Made by a program: the position numbers and the translations under genes | Assembly: GCF_001721645.1 (NCBI RefSeq) | Contig: NZ_CP017141.1 | Span: 5,828,001 to 5,892,000, forward strand | Length of the DNA stretch: 64,000 nucleotides | Source of the DNA: Pedobacter steynii | GTDB lineage: Bacteria > Bacteroidota > Bacteroidia > Sphingobacteriales > Sphingobacteriaceae | Direction: 5' to 3' | Notes under the pieces: model-generated | What the model was told of the DNA's origin: nothing | What the model saw: only the letters and a program-made list of their open reading frames with translations | Databases searched by the model: none | Shown here: in pieces, positions 25,556 to 34,182 of the stretch | Position numbering within the stretch: position 1 is the first letter of the stretch | Layout: the number at the start of each line of letters is the position of its first letter

Positions 25556-27757
25556 ATGGCAAACTTTCCTCACTTTTCACAATATGATTCCATTGATTGC
25601 GGCCCCAGTTGTCTGCAGATCATTACCGCACATTACGGACGTAAATATCCGCTCGGCCTATTAAGAAATCTGTGTAATGTAGGCCGCGAAGGAGTCAGTG
25701 TTTTAGGAATCACCACTGGAGCCGAAAAACTCGGTTTAAGTACAACAGCGATTAAAATCAGCTTTGAAACCCTGCAAAAGAAAGCCACACTCCCATGCAT
25801 TGTACACTGGCAGCAAAATCATTTTTTAGTGGTTTACCGGATTACGGAAAAATACGTTTTTCTCTCCGACCCCGGCTCTTCCAAACAAAAGATCAGCCTG
25901 TCAGAGTTTAAGAAGAACTGGATCAGCGACACCATTGACAATGAAGAGGTTGGCGTCGCAATTTTACTCGAAGTACTTCCTTCGTTTAAAACAATAGAAC
26001 CCGAAAGCTGGAATAAATCAGAATCCGACAAAAGTCAGGGGCTTTACTATTTCTTTCAACACCTGTTTAAGTATAGAAAAATTCTCCTGCAAATCATACT
26101 CGGATTATTTGCAGGAACGGCTCTCAGTCTGATTCTGCCTTTTTTCACCCAGGGAATAATTGACACCGGAATCAAAGCCAAAGATGTCGACTTCGTAATT
26201 CTGCTCGCATTGGGGCAGCTCGCAATTTATGCAGGACAACTAACCATAGAGTTTATCCAAAGCTGGTTGCTGCTCTATATAGGAGCAAGAATAAACGTAA
26301 CCATGGTTTCGGAGTTCCTGACAAAGATCATGCGCATGCCAATTAAATATTTTGACACCAAACTGTCAGGAGACCTTTTGCAGCGCATTGACGACCATAA
26401 ACGTATAGAAAAATTCCTGACCTCCAAAACACTGGGATTGGTATTTCAGGCCATTATATTCATTGCCTTCATCAGTGTTCTTGCTTATTACAATGCAGTT
26501 ATTTCAGTGATATACCTGGCCGGAAGCACATTATTTATTGGATGGGTCATCATTTTCTTAAAGAAAAGAAAGATTTTAGATTTCAAAAGATTTATTGAAC
26601 TCAGTAAAAATCAGTCCAAGCAAATTGAAATCATCAATGGAATGCAGGACATCAAATTGCACAATGCCGAAAAACAGAAGAGATGGGAATGGCAGGAAAT
26701 ACAGGCGCGACTATTTAAGCTTAATTTAAAATTTGTCTCTCTGGAACAATATCAACGCCTGGGCGCCAGATTGATTAATAATATCAAGAATATTATCATT
26801 ACGGTAATTGCCGCACGTGCCGTCATATCAGGAGACCTGACACTCGGCCAGCTGATCGCTATTCAGTATATTATTGGTGAACTTAACGCCCCTTTAAACT
26901 CAGCCATCGACTTCATTCAATCTTATCAGGAAGCCAAAATCAGTTTAGACAGAATTGGCGAGATGAAAATCGCACCCCTAACCGCTGTCATCCCGGCATT
27001 TGCCAATGACCTGCCTCAGGGTTCGATTACTTTAAAAAATGTCAGTTTCAAATATGATGGCACACATCATTTCAAAGTACTGGATGGGATTGACCTAAAA
27101 ATTCCTGAGGGGAAAACGACCGCTATTGTCGGATTAAGCGGAAGTGGTAAAACTACCCTAATCAAACTGTTAATGAAATTTTATGAACCCAGCTCCGGCC
27201 TGATTTCGCTGGGCGATTATGATTTAAGAGGAATTGATGAGCAACAATGGCGTGAAAAGTGCGGATCGGTCTTACAGGATGGATATATTTTTTCCGATTC
27301 AATTGCCCGAAACATCGCATTGGGCGACGATAAGATTGATCAAAGGCGCTTATTAGCCGCCGCAAAAACAGCCAACGTCCTGGAATTCACAACCAACCTG
27401 CCACTCGGCTTCAACACAAAGATCGGTCCCGAAGGAATGGGCATTAGTCAGGGACAAAGACAAAGGATCCTTATTGCCAGGGCCGTCTATAAATCTCCGG
27501 AATATTTATTCTTTGATGAGGCTACCAATGCTTTAGATGCAAATAACGAAAAAGTAATTATTAAAAACCTCAACGATTTTTTCCAGGGCAGAACGGTGGT
27601 GGTAGTGGCACATCGCCTAAGTACCGTCAGGAATGCCGATTTGATTTATGTCCTGGACAAAGGTAAAATCATTGAAAGCGGAAATCACCAGCAACTTGTA
27701 GATCATTACGGTGCTTACTATACACTCATCAAAAATCAACTGGAACTAGGTAATTAA
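25556..27757 (+). CDS. Peptidase-containing ABC exporter (C39 peptidase, PCAT)
   Basis: A 733-residue, three-part protein. The N-terminal C39 peptidase has Gln9, the nucleophile Cys15 in DSIDCGPSCLQ, His89 in VHWQQNHFLVVY and Asp105 in FLSDPGSSK, so the catalytic set is complete. A membrane domain of about six helices follows (residues 170-450). The ATPase has Walker A GLSGSGKTT, signature ISQGQRQRI, Walker B YLFFDEATNALD and a switch His in VVAHRLSTV. PCATs cut double-Gly leaders and export the core in one step, matching the LLGG leader of the precursor at 22610. It is followed 10 bases later by the HlyD-like gene. Confidence 0.93.
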   Translation: MANFPHFSQYDSIDCGPSCLQIITAHYGRKYPLGLLRNLCNVGREGVSVLGITTGAEKLGLSTTAIKISFETLQKKATLPCIVHWQQNHFLVVYRITEKYVFLSDPGSSKQKISLSEFKKNWISDTIDNEEVGVAILLEVLPSFKTIEPESWNKSESDKSQGLYYFFQHLFKYRKILLQIILGLFAGTALSLILPFFTQGIIDTGIKAKDVDFVILLALGQLAIYAGQLTIEFIQSWLLLYIGARINVTMVSEFLTKIMRMPIKYFDTKLSGDLLQRIDDHKRIEKFLTSKTLGLVFQAIIFIAFISVLAYYNAVISVIYLAGSTLFIGWVIIFLKKRKILDFKRFIELSKNQSKQIEIINGMQDIKLHNAEKQKRWEWQEIQARLFKLNLKFVSLEQYQRLGARLINNIKNIIITVIAARAVISGDLTLGQLIAIQYIIGELNAPLNSAIDFIQSYQEAKISLDRIGEMKIAPLTAVIPAFANDLPQGSITLKNVSFKYDGTHHFKVLDGIDLKIPEGKTTAIVGLSGSGKTTLIKLLMKFYEPSSGLISLGDYDLRGIDEQQWREKCGSVLQDGYIFSDSIARNIALGDDKIDQRRLLAAAKTANVLEFTTNLPLGFNTKIGPEGMGISQGQRQRILIARAVYKSPEYLFFDEATNALDANNEKVIIKNLNDFFQGRTVVVVAHRLSTVRNADLIYVLDKGKIIESGNHQQLVDHYGAYYTLIKNQLELGN

Positions 27758-27767
27758 TATACCCATT

Positions 27768-28496
27768 ATGGATGAAGAAATTAAGTTAATTCAGGCAAAG
27801 GTAAATGACATCATCAGCAGGCCCTCTTCCTGGTTTTTCAATTGGGGCATTATCGTCACTTTCTCTACCCTTGCGCTTTTAGTTTTGGTATCCTTCGTAA
27901 TTCCATACCGGGAACAACTCAGCTGCAAAGTGATTTTCAATACAAGACACGAACTATACGCCGTAAAAAGCCCGGCTACAGGCATCATTAAAAACCTCAC
28001 ATTAAATCCGAAGGATAAAATTGAAAACGGCAGACAACTGTTAGTGATTCAGGAATACCCATCAGGAAAGATGATCCCCCTCAGGGCAGTAGTTTCCGGT
28101 TATTACTCCAGAAGCAAAAATGAGCCGCAGGTAAATGACCGTGTTCATCAACATGAAATACTCTTTAATATTGCTCCTGATATTACAGACGACAATGAAC
28201 TTTATGCAGTTGGCTACCTTGACAAATTTGAAATTTCAAAACTGACCATAGGCAATCCAGTGTCATTAACCGTTGAAGAATATAATAAACAGATTGAAAT
28301 CAGTGGTTACATCAGCAGTATATCTAATTATCCGGCCGGGTCACATCGCAAATATCCTTTTTATATAGCGCTGAACAAAAAAGACATCGCCTACCTTCAA
28401 AAAAGCAAAGCGTTCTATTTTAATATGAGTGCCGATGCCCGTATCAATTACAAAAACCAAAAAATTGCCAGAAAGGTATTTGACTTCTTGTATTAG
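27768..28496 (+). CDS. Short HlyD-like membrane-fusion (adaptor) protein
   Basis: A 242-residue protein with one N-terminal membrane helix (IIVTFSTLALLVLVSFVIP) and then a biotinyl/lipoyl-like barrel region (VKSPATGIIKNLTLNPKDKI, then GRQLLVIQEYPSG). It lacks the long coiled-coil hairpin of classical HlyD, like other compact adaptors of Bacteroidota peptide exporters. It would bridge the PCAT to an outer-membrane channel. No TolC-like gene is in the cluster, so that partner must be elsewhere, unless the divergent barrel protein at 19862 takes the role, which is speculation. Confidence 0.8.
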   Translation: MDEEIKLIQAKVNDIISRPSSWFFNWGIIVTFSTLALLVLVSFVIPYREQLSCKVIFNTRHELYAVKSPATGIIKNLTLNPKDKIENGRQLLVIQEYPSGKMIPLRAVVSGYYSRSKNEPQVNDRVHQHEILFNIAPDITDDNELYAVGYLDKFEISKLTIGNPVSLTVEEYNKQIEISGYISSISNYPAGSHRKYPFYIALNKKDIAYLQKSKAFYFNMSADARINYKNQKIARKVFDFLY

Positions 28497-28576
28497 GGAG
28501 ATTCCCTATCAGGCATAAATCGCCACCTTTATATCAGTCTGCGCTCCATTCAGAAAAAAATAAAATATGACAAACA

Positions 28577-28618
28577 CATTTGCAAGAAACTACTTAACTT
28601 TAAGTAACTCATTTGCAA
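28577..28618 (+). promoter_or_regulatory. Symmetric repeat region before the acidic small gene
   Basis: Two identical CATTTGCAA copies (28577-28585 and 28610-28618) flank a palindrome TACTTAA-CT-TTAAGTA (28591-28606). The arrangement, 6 bases before the start at 28625, looks like an operator or promoter site. Confidence 0.4.
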
Positions 28619-28624
28619 AACGAT

Positions 28625-28777
28625 ATGAAAACAAGCCACTTAAATTATCCTGATCCAAGGGAGGAAGGGGATGAAAAACAAAGGATGTATGATGACGATG
28701 AATTTGACCAGGATATTGATGAGCCCTGGAGGGAAATGGATGATGATGAGGATAATGAGGATTATTACGACGATTAA
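28625..28777 (+). CDS. Very acidic 50-residue protein
   Basis: MKTSHLNYPDPREEGDEKQR starts a 50-residue peptide with 23 Asp/Glu, ending EDNEDYYDD. It has no signal peptide, membrane helix or Gly-Gly motif. It sits 128 bases after the HlyD-like stop and ends before a strong hairpin. Possible roles are an unrelated small acidic housekeeping protein, or an antidote/counter-ion partner to the charged RiPP product; nothing in the sequence decides. Coding status rests on a clear start, a hairpin after the stop and the coherent composition. Confidence 0.5.
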   Translation: MKTSHLNYPDPREEGDEKQRMYDDDEFDQDIDEPWREMDDDEDNEDYYDD

Positions 28778-28814
28778 CCATCAGCATTCTTTTTAAAGCA
28801 TTTCCAAATCGTAA

Positions 28815-28860
28815 TTAGTCCGTATAAATGCCTTTCGATAAAAGCATTTATACGGACTAA
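28815..28860. terminator. Strong 17-bp hairpin between convergent genes
   Basis: TTAGTCCGTATAAATGC (28815-28831) pairs perfectly with GCATTTATACGGACTAA (28844-28860) with a 12-base loop. A second small inverted repeat, GTATAG/CTATAC, follows at 28862-28880. It separates the RiPP region from the convergent VOC gene. Confidence 0.65.
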
Positions 28861-28897
28861 AGTATAGCCATAGACTATACATGTGATTCATTTAGAA

Positions 28898-29323
28898 TTA
28901 TTTCTCGTTGTAATCAAAATTTACCAGCCATTGGATGCCAAATCTGTCTTTTAACATTCCAAAATAAGCACCCCAGAAAGCTTTCTCTAAAGGCATGATG
29001 ATTTCTCCACCTACTGCAAGTGCATTAAAAATCTGATCAGATTCTGCTTCACTGTCTGTATTTACCGAGACAGAAAAATTATCACCAACGTTTAGTTTTT
29101 GTCCCATAGATTCCAGCGTATCGGTTCCCATCAAGACGTTTCCGTTTATAGGTAAAGAAACATGCATGATTTTATTTTGATCGTCAACAGACATCTTATC
29201 TCCGTCTGGCATGTCTTTAAACCGCTGAATTACGGTAAACTCTCCTCCGAATACGGATTTGTAAAAATTGAACGCTTCTTCTGTCTTTCCCTCAAAATTT
29301 AAATAAGGATTAATTGTAGCCAT
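28898..29323 (-). CDS. VOC-family protein, PhnB-like
   Basis: A 141-residue vicinal-oxygen-chelate protein of the PhnB/'3-demethylubiquinone-9 3-methyltransferase-like' type. It has MATINPYLNFEGKTEEAFNFYKSVFGGEF, a middle HVSLPINGNVLMGTDTLESMG, and the end WGAYFGMLKDRFGIQWLVNFD. The length and order are normal. The reaction is not known for this subgroup, and the methyltransferase name sometimes attached to it is not supported. It is probably a single cytoplasmic gene. Confidence 0.88.
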   Translation of the reverse strand: MATINPYLNFEGKTEEAFNFYKSVFGGEFTVIQRFKDMPDGDKMSVDDQNKIMHVSLPINGNVLMGTDTLESMGQKLNVGDNFSVSVNTDSEAESDQIFNALAVGGEIIMPLEKAFWGAYFGMLKDRFGIQWLVNFDYNEK

Positions 29324-29529
29324 GTTTTGTTTTTTAGTATCAGGTTTAAATAATGATGAATCGGAAATATCCGATTAATTCAATAACCCAAATTAAGCGA
29401 TTATATACTCCACAAAAGAGGCAGTACAAGACAATAAAAGGGGGCAATTACGACAATATATATACCCCCTGCCTATTATCCCCTGAATGTCATTTCCTGA
29501 GATAATTTCTCAAAAATTATAGTGTACAT

Positions 29530-29560
29530 TTTAAAGTTGTAGTTTTGATGCAACTTTAAA
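29530..29560. promoter_or_regulatory. Probable NsrR operator around the hmp promoter
   Basis: TTTAAAGTTG (29530-29539) and CAACTTTAAA (29551-29560) are perfect 10-bp inverted arms. The 11 bases between them begin with TAGTTTTG (29540-29547), an exact TAnnTTTG -7 box. A repressor bound here would occlude the promoter of hmp-nsrR. NsrR is encoded in the same operon and is the likely ligand. Confidence 0.65.
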
Positions 29561-29568
29561 TACACATT

Positions 29569-30777
29569 ATGCTTACAACATCAGAGATTGGCTTAATCAA
29601 GGCCACCGTACCAATTTTAAGAGAACATGGAGTATTGTTAACCCAACATTTCTACAAAAGAATGTTCAGTCATAACCCTGAACTAAAGAATACTTTTAAC
29701 ATGGGCAATCAGCAAAACGGCAGTCAGCAGACCGCATTGGCGCTTGCAGTACTAGCCTATGCAGAGCACATAGAAAATCCAGGTGTACTCCTGCCCGTCC
29801 TGCAAAGAATAGGCGATAAACATACCAGCCTGCAGATTACACCGGAACAATACGACATTGTTGGCAATCACCTGCTTGCTTCTATCAAAGAAGTATTGGG
29901 AGAGGCTGATACAGAAGACCTGATTACTGCATGGGCCAAGGCCTATGGCCAGCTTGCAGACATTATGATCAACCTGGAGAAATCCATATACCTGCAAAAG
30001 GCATCTGCTCCCGGTGCCTGGACCGGGTGGCGCAAATTCATCATCGATAAAAAGGTCATTGAGTCCGACGAGATCAGTTCTTTCTATTTACGTCCTGAAG
30101 ATGGACAGGAAGTTGCCTTACACCAACCAGGCCAGTACCTGAGCATCAAAGTTTTCATCGAGCCGCTTGGTATTTATCAGCCCAGACAATACAGCATTTC
30201 CTCTGCTCCGGATCATCAGTACTATCGCATTTCTGTAAAAAGAGAACCAGGAAGCGCAGACAAAGCCATGGGGACGGTATCCAACTTTCTTCATCAGCAT
30301 ACACAGGAAGGTGATACCGTCGAAGTAAGTACCCCATCAGGAGATTTCGTGCTAAATACGGAACATCAGGTTCCTCTCGTATTATTAAGCGGTGGTGTGG
30401 GTCAGACCCCATTTGTTTCGATTATGGATTTTTTAAGCCGCTCTGATCAGCAACGCCAGGTAAGATGGGCCCATGCTTGTCGCTCGGAACAGGTACATGC
30501 TTTTCGCAATCAGGTGAAACAATGGGATGAGGCACACGATTGGTTTGAACATGTAGTCTTCTACGAAAATAACTCCATTCAGGATAAAGGAACCAGAACC
30601 GGTCACATGGAAGTCTCTGAAATCAGCGAGATGGTACTTATACCCGAAGCAGAATACTATCTTTGCGGTCCCAAACTCTTTATAGAAAAAACAATCCGAG
30701 ATCTTTCTGCCCTGGGCGTAGACCGTAAAAATTTGTTTTTCGAAGAATTTGGCCCTCAAACGATTCAAATGAATTAA
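29569..30777 (+). CDS. hmp: Flavohemoprotein (nitric oxide dioxygenase)
   Basis: A 402-residue protein. The globin domain has B10 Tyr29 (QHFYKRMF) and the proximal His85 (IGDKHTSLQI). The FAD domain carries RQYSISSAP and the NAD-binding domain LLSGGVGQTPFVSIMDFL, with a late YLCGPKLFIE and a FFEEFGPQ end. Hmp oxidises NO to nitrate using O2 and NAD(P)H in the cytoplasm. It is the first gene of an operon with nsrR 12 bases downstream, and its promoter lies inside a perfect palindrome. Confidence 0.95.
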   Translation: MLTTSEIGLIKATVPILREHGVLLTQHFYKRMFSHNPELKNTFNMGNQQNGSQQTALALAVLAYAEHIENPGVLLPVLQRIGDKHTSLQITPEQYDIVGNHLLASIKEVLGEADTEDLITAWAKAYGQLADIMINLEKSIYLQKASAPGAWTGWRKFIIDKKVIESDEISSFYLRPEDGQEVALHQPGQYLSIKVFIEPLGIYQPRQYSISSAPDHQYYRISVKREPGSADKAMGTVSNFLHQHTQEGDTVEVSTPSGDFVLNTEHQVPLVLLSGGVGQTPFVSIMDFLSRSDQQRQVRWAHACRSEQVHAFRNQVKQWDEAHDWFEHVVFYENNSIQDKGTRTGHMEVSEISEMVLIPEAEYYLCGPKLFIEKTIRDLSALGVDRKNLFFEEFGPQTIQMN

Positions 30778-30789
30778 TATATAATTTCA

Positions 30790-31245
30790 ATGAAACTGAA
30801 CCAATTTACCGATTATGGATTAAGGATCCTGATGTATATGAGTCAGAAACCGGACCACCTTCCGGCAACCACCATTACAGAACTGGCCGATCGCTTTGGC
30901 ATCTCCAGAAATCACCTGGTAAAAGTGGTTCAGTTTCTTTCCAACAACCAGATTATCGATGCCCAAAGAGGCAGAGGCGGTGGGCTTAAGCTCTATAGTT
31001 CAGTAGAAACTTACCGGATCGGCAAACTCGTCCGCCTGCTTGAAAACGATGAAGACCTCATCAATTGTCAAAGTCCGCTTTGTATTCTTGCCGGAAATTG
31101 CGGCCTTAAATCTATATTGGACGGCGCCATGGAAGAACTTTACAAATACCTGGACCAGTATACGCTGGAGGACATCAGTAAGCCTGCGGTCAGCAAAACT
31201 TTAGAATCTTTATTCCTAAATATTCCCGATCAACAAATTTTCTAA
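30790..31245 (+). CDS. nsrR: Rrf2-family NO-sensing repressor NsrR
   Basis: A 151-residue Rrf2 protein. It has MKLNQFTDYGLRILMYMSQKP, a winged helix (TITELADRFGISRNHLVKVVQ), the wing GRGGGLKLY, and three cysteines at 93, 98 and 104 (INCQSPLCILAGNCGL). That spacing fits the iron-sulfur ligands of NsrR. Loss of the cluster with NO relieves repression of hmp. It is cotranscribed with hmp and probably autoregulated through the palindrome at 29530-29560. Confidence 0.92.
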   Translation: MKLNQFTDYGLRILMYMSQKPDHLPATTITELADRFGISRNHLVKVVQFLSNNQIIDAQRGRGGGLKLYSSVETYRIGKLVRLLENDEDLINCQSPLCILAGNCGLKSILDGAMEELYKYLDQYTLEDISKPAVSKTLESLFLNIPDQQIF

Positions 31246-31257
31246 ATACCTTTATCA

Positions 31258-31758
31258 ATGCTTAGTATTTACAACGCGACTTCCAAGGACTATCCCATCA
31301 TTCAGGAGATAGCACATCAGACCTGGCCGGATACTTTCGGGGCCATATTGTCAAAAGAACAAATCAGCTATATGCTGGAAATGATGTATAGTACCCCCGC
31401 TCTAACAGAACAGACGGAAAAAAAAGGACATCATTTTCTGATCGTAAAAGACGAAGACATTCCTTTGGGTTATGCTTCCTACGAACTCAATTATAAAGGC
31501 TCATCAAAAACAAAAATCCATAAAATCTATATCCTGCCTGAAGCACAAGGTAAAGGTGTGGGCAAATTGTTGATGAACACCATTACTGATGTGGCCAGGG
31601 AAAATCAAAATAACACGCTCTCCCTCAATGTAAACCGAGACAATTCCGCATTTGATTTTTACAGCAAAATCGGCTTTGAGAAAGTTGGGGAAGAAAACAT
31701 CGATATCGGTGACGGCTTCCTGATGGAAGATTATATTATGGACAAAAAATTAGCCTAA
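31258..31758 (+). CDS. GNAT-family N-acetyltransferase
   Basis: A 166-residue acetyltransferase with the GNAT acetyl-CoA loop IYILPEAQGKGVGKLLMNTI, a preceding strand SKTKIHKIYIL and the C-terminal NRDNSAFDFYSKIGFEKVGE. It lies 12 bases after nsrR and may be in the NO-response transcript, but the link to NO is only positional. The acetyl acceptor is unknown. Confidence 0.88.
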   Translation: MLSIYNATSKDYPIIQEIAHQTWPDTFGAILSKEQISYMLEMMYSTPALTEQTEKKGHHFLIVKDEDIPLGYASYELNYKGSSKTKIHKIYILPEAQGKGVGKLLMNTITDVARENQNNTLSLNVNRDNSAFDFYSKIGFEKVGEENIDIGDGFLMEDYIMDKKLA

Positions 31759-31764
31759 TCCCGA

Positions 31765-33669
31765 TTGGAATATTTCAAAAAGCTGCTTGAGTTACTGAAG
31801 ACTGAGCGCGAAGAAGACCTCAGGTCGTACTTACAATTAACGGAATCTTCTTCTGTTGCAGAACGAAGAAGCAATGGTCTTTCCTGGTATCCGATCGCCA
31901 TTAGAGGGTCAGAAATGAGTCGTGGCGATTATTTAACTGTAGAAATAGAACGCACTACTCATCAGGAGCTGGCACACCAGCTTCGCTTTGGGGCTTCGGC
32001 GGTTTTGTTTTCCAATCATGATCCTAAAGATCGCGTAGAAGGCACAATTACTCACCAAAGCGGCAATAAGCTCAAGATTACCTTAAAGACAGATGAGTTG
32101 CCTGACTGGACCAGAGATGGTAAGCTGGGCATTGATGTGCTGTTTGACAACAACAGTTATGATGAAATGCAAGCTGCCCTTAAACATGCCGCTTCGTCCA
32201 TTGAAAAGACCGACCAAAGCCGTCTGATTAAAATCCTGACTGGTGAAGGTAGTCCGACTTTTTCTGATCAGATCCACCATTATGAGATCGCGGGATTAAA
32301 TGAGGTACAGCAACAGGCGGTAAACAAGATTGTGTCTGCTCAGGAGCTGGCCATTGTTCATGGTCCTCCGGGAACAGGAAAAACAACCACTCTTGTACAA
32401 GCGATAAAAGCGCTGTTCAAGCAAAATCATCAACAGATTCTGGTCGTAGCCCCAAGTAATACCGCAGTAGATCTGCTTACTGAAAAACTGGACGAAGAAG
32501 GTTTAAATGTAGTTCGCGTTGGAAATCCTGCCAGGGTTTCAGACCGCTTGCTGTCCCTAACCCTGGACGGAAAAATGTCTGAGCATCCCAGCATGAAACA
32601 GATCCGGGCATTTAAAAAGCAGGCAAATGAGTTCAAAAACATGGCGCATAAATACAAGCGTAACTTTGGCCGTGCAGAAAAAGAACAGCGTAAGGCACTC
32701 TTCGATGAAGCACACAAGATCATGAAAGAAGTGGGCAATACGGAACAGTATATCATTGACGACGTATTGGGAAAAGCGCAGGTGGTAACCGCAACTTTGG
32801 TTGGCGCCAACCACTACACCGTAAGAAACCTGAAATTTCATACCCTGGTGATTGACGAAGCCGGACAAGCACTTGAACCCGCCTGTTGGATCCCGATTAT
32901 GAAGGCTCAGAAAGTCATCTTTGCCGGAGACCATTGTCAGCTCTCTCCTACCATTAAATCAAATGAAGCTGCAAAATCAGGCTTAAGTACTACCCTGCTT
33001 GAAAAATCCATTGCCCTGCATCCGGAATCGGTAACACTTCTGGAAGAACAATACCGGATGAACAAAACCATTATGGGCTATTCTTCAAAGGTATTTTACG
33101 AGAATAAATTAAAAGCACATGGTTCAGTAGCGGATCGCCTGTTGTTTTCTGAAGATAGTCCTTTAGCTTTTGTCGATACAGCAGGATGTGGATTTGAAGA
33201 AAAATTAGAAGGAACAAGTTCTACCAATCCTGAGGAAGCTGCTTTTCTATTTAAACACCTTACCCAACTGGTTGCAACACTCGGCGGACATTATACCACA
33301 GAAACATTTCCAACAATTGCGGTAATTTCACCTTATAAACAGCAAATCCTGCTGATGAAGGAGCTTTTATTGAATTCAGCAGCGCTTCAGCAATATGGAG
33401 AAAGGATCTCGGTAAATACGATTGATAGTTTCCAGGGCCAGGAGCGCGATCTGGTTTATATCAGTATGACCAGGAGTAACAATGAAGGCATTATCGGTTT
33501 CCTTTCAGACATCCGCAGGATGAACGTGGCCATGACCAGGGCGCGCAAGAAACTGGTAGTGATTGGAGATAGCGCTACACTTTCCCGATTGCCTTTTTAT
33601 GCAGATTTTATCGATTATGCTGAGGAAAACAATGCTTATCAAAGTGCCTGGGAGTTTGCAGAGTTGTAA
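31765..33669 (+). CDS. UPF1/IGHMBP2-like superfamily 1 helicase
   Basis: A 634-residue helicase starting with a TTG codon at 31765, 6 bases after the GNAT stop. A stop just upstream in frame and family-like sequence immediately after the TTG (MEYFKKLLELLKTEREEDLR) fix this start. Motifs are in order: HGPPGTGKTTTLVQAI (Walker A), VVAPSNTAVDLLTEKL, TLVIDEAGQALEPACW (DEAG), FAGDHCQLSPTI, LLEEQYRMN, VNTIDSFQGQERDLVYIS and RRMNVAMTRARKKLVV. These proteins unwind nucleic acid 5'-to-3' in known members. It is the last gene of the hmp-nsrR-GNAT run. Confidence 0.92.
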   Translation: MEYFKKLLELLKTEREEDLRSYLQLTESSSVAERRSNGLSWYPIAIRGSEMSRGDYLTVEIERTTHQELAHQLRFGASAVLFSNHDPKDRVEGTITHQSGNKLKITLKTDELPDWTRDGKLGIDVLFDNNSYDEMQAALKHAASSIEKTDQSRLIKILTGEGSPTFSDQIHHYEIAGLNEVQQQAVNKIVSAQELAIVHGPPGTGKTTTLVQAIKALFKQNHQQILVVAPSNTAVDLLTEKLDEEGLNVVRVGNPARVSDRLLSLTLDGKMSEHPSMKQIRAFKKQANEFKNMAHKYKRNFGRAEKEQRKALFDEAHKIMKEVGNTEQYIIDDVLGKAQVVTATLVGANHYTVRNLKFHTLVIDEAGQALEPACWIPIMKAQKVIFAGDHCQLSPTIKSNEAAKSGLSTTLLEKSIALHPESVTLLEEQYRMNKTIMGYSSKVFYENKLKAHGSVADRLLFSEDSPLAFVDTAGCGFEEKLEGTSSTNPEEAAFLFKHLTQLVATLGGHYTTETFPTIAVISPYKQQILLMKELLLNSAALQQYGERISVNTIDSFQGQERDLVYISMTRSNNEGIIGFLSDIRRMNVAMTRARKKLVVIGDSATLSRLPFYADFIDYAEENNAYQSAWEFAEL

Positions 33670-33858
33670 AACAGCTCAGACGGCGGCTAAGCTGCACAGC
33701 CAAACCTATGGCAGTGCGAATTTCAAAGCAAACAACAAGGCAAAATGTGCCCTGACGCTAAACAATTGATTATTAAACAGCTAACACAACACCGAAAAAT
33801 TAACTACAAAATATCTTAAGTTTTTTTTATTTTTATTAGCAACTTAATATAAATTTTC

Positions 33859-33866
33859 TACCTTTG
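33859..33866 (+). promoter_or_regulatory. Promoter -7 box of tRNA-Lys
   Basis: TACCTTTG is an exact TAnnTTTG match 26 bases before the tRNA. The rest of 33670-33892 is an AT-rich spacer with no gene. The sequence TACCTTTGC also resembles the core of CTnDOT-type integration sites. Confidence 0.7.
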
Positions 33867-33892
33867 CACTCCCGAAACAAGGGAAAGAATAT

Positions 33893-33965
33893 GATTCCGT
33901 AGCTCAGCTGGTAGAGCATTACACTTTTAATGTAGTGGTCCTGGGTTCGAATCCCAGCGGAATCA
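33893..33965 (+). tRNA. tRNA-Lys (anticodon UUU)
   Basis: A 73-base cloverleaf without encoded CCA. The acceptor stem GATTCCG pairs with CGGAATC plus discriminator A, the D-arm is GCTC-AGCTGGTA-GAGC, and the anticodon arm is TTACA-CTTTTAA-TGTAG with TTT at 33926-33928. The T-arm is CTGGG-TTCGAAT-CCCAG. The element's integrase gene follows within 220 bases, so this tRNA may be the attachment site. Confidence 0.97.
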
Positions 33966-33966
33966 C

Positions 33967-33990
33967 AAAGCCACTCTTAGGAGTGGCTTT
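33967..33990 (+). terminator. Terminator after tRNA-Lys
   Basis: AAAGCCACTC (33967-33976) pairs with GAGTGGCTTT (33981-33990), then TCTCGTTT. It ends the tRNA transcript. Confidence 0.75.
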
Positions 33991-34182
33991 TCTCGTTTAA
34001 ACACGCCTAAAAACGCTGTTTTTAAAGAAAAGCATAACAAACATAAACAATGATAAACAAGCGCAAAGGGTACCTATTCGGGTACCGATAATGTTTGTTT
34101 AAATTGGTACCCTAGAAAAAACCTGAAGAGGTTTGTGAAGATGGGCTTTAGGCTCGAACGATTTATCGTCCACCCTAAAATG

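Noticed and set aside
28560-28660. 28-residue frame (from about 28567) just after the HlyD-like gene as a second precursor peptide
   Set aside because: It has no Gly-Gly leader motif and overlaps the repeat/operator region and the start of the better-supported acidic protein.
33563-33769. 68-residue plus-strand frame across the end of the helicase gene
   Set aside because: It lies mostly inside the helicase gene in another frame and has no recognisable motif.
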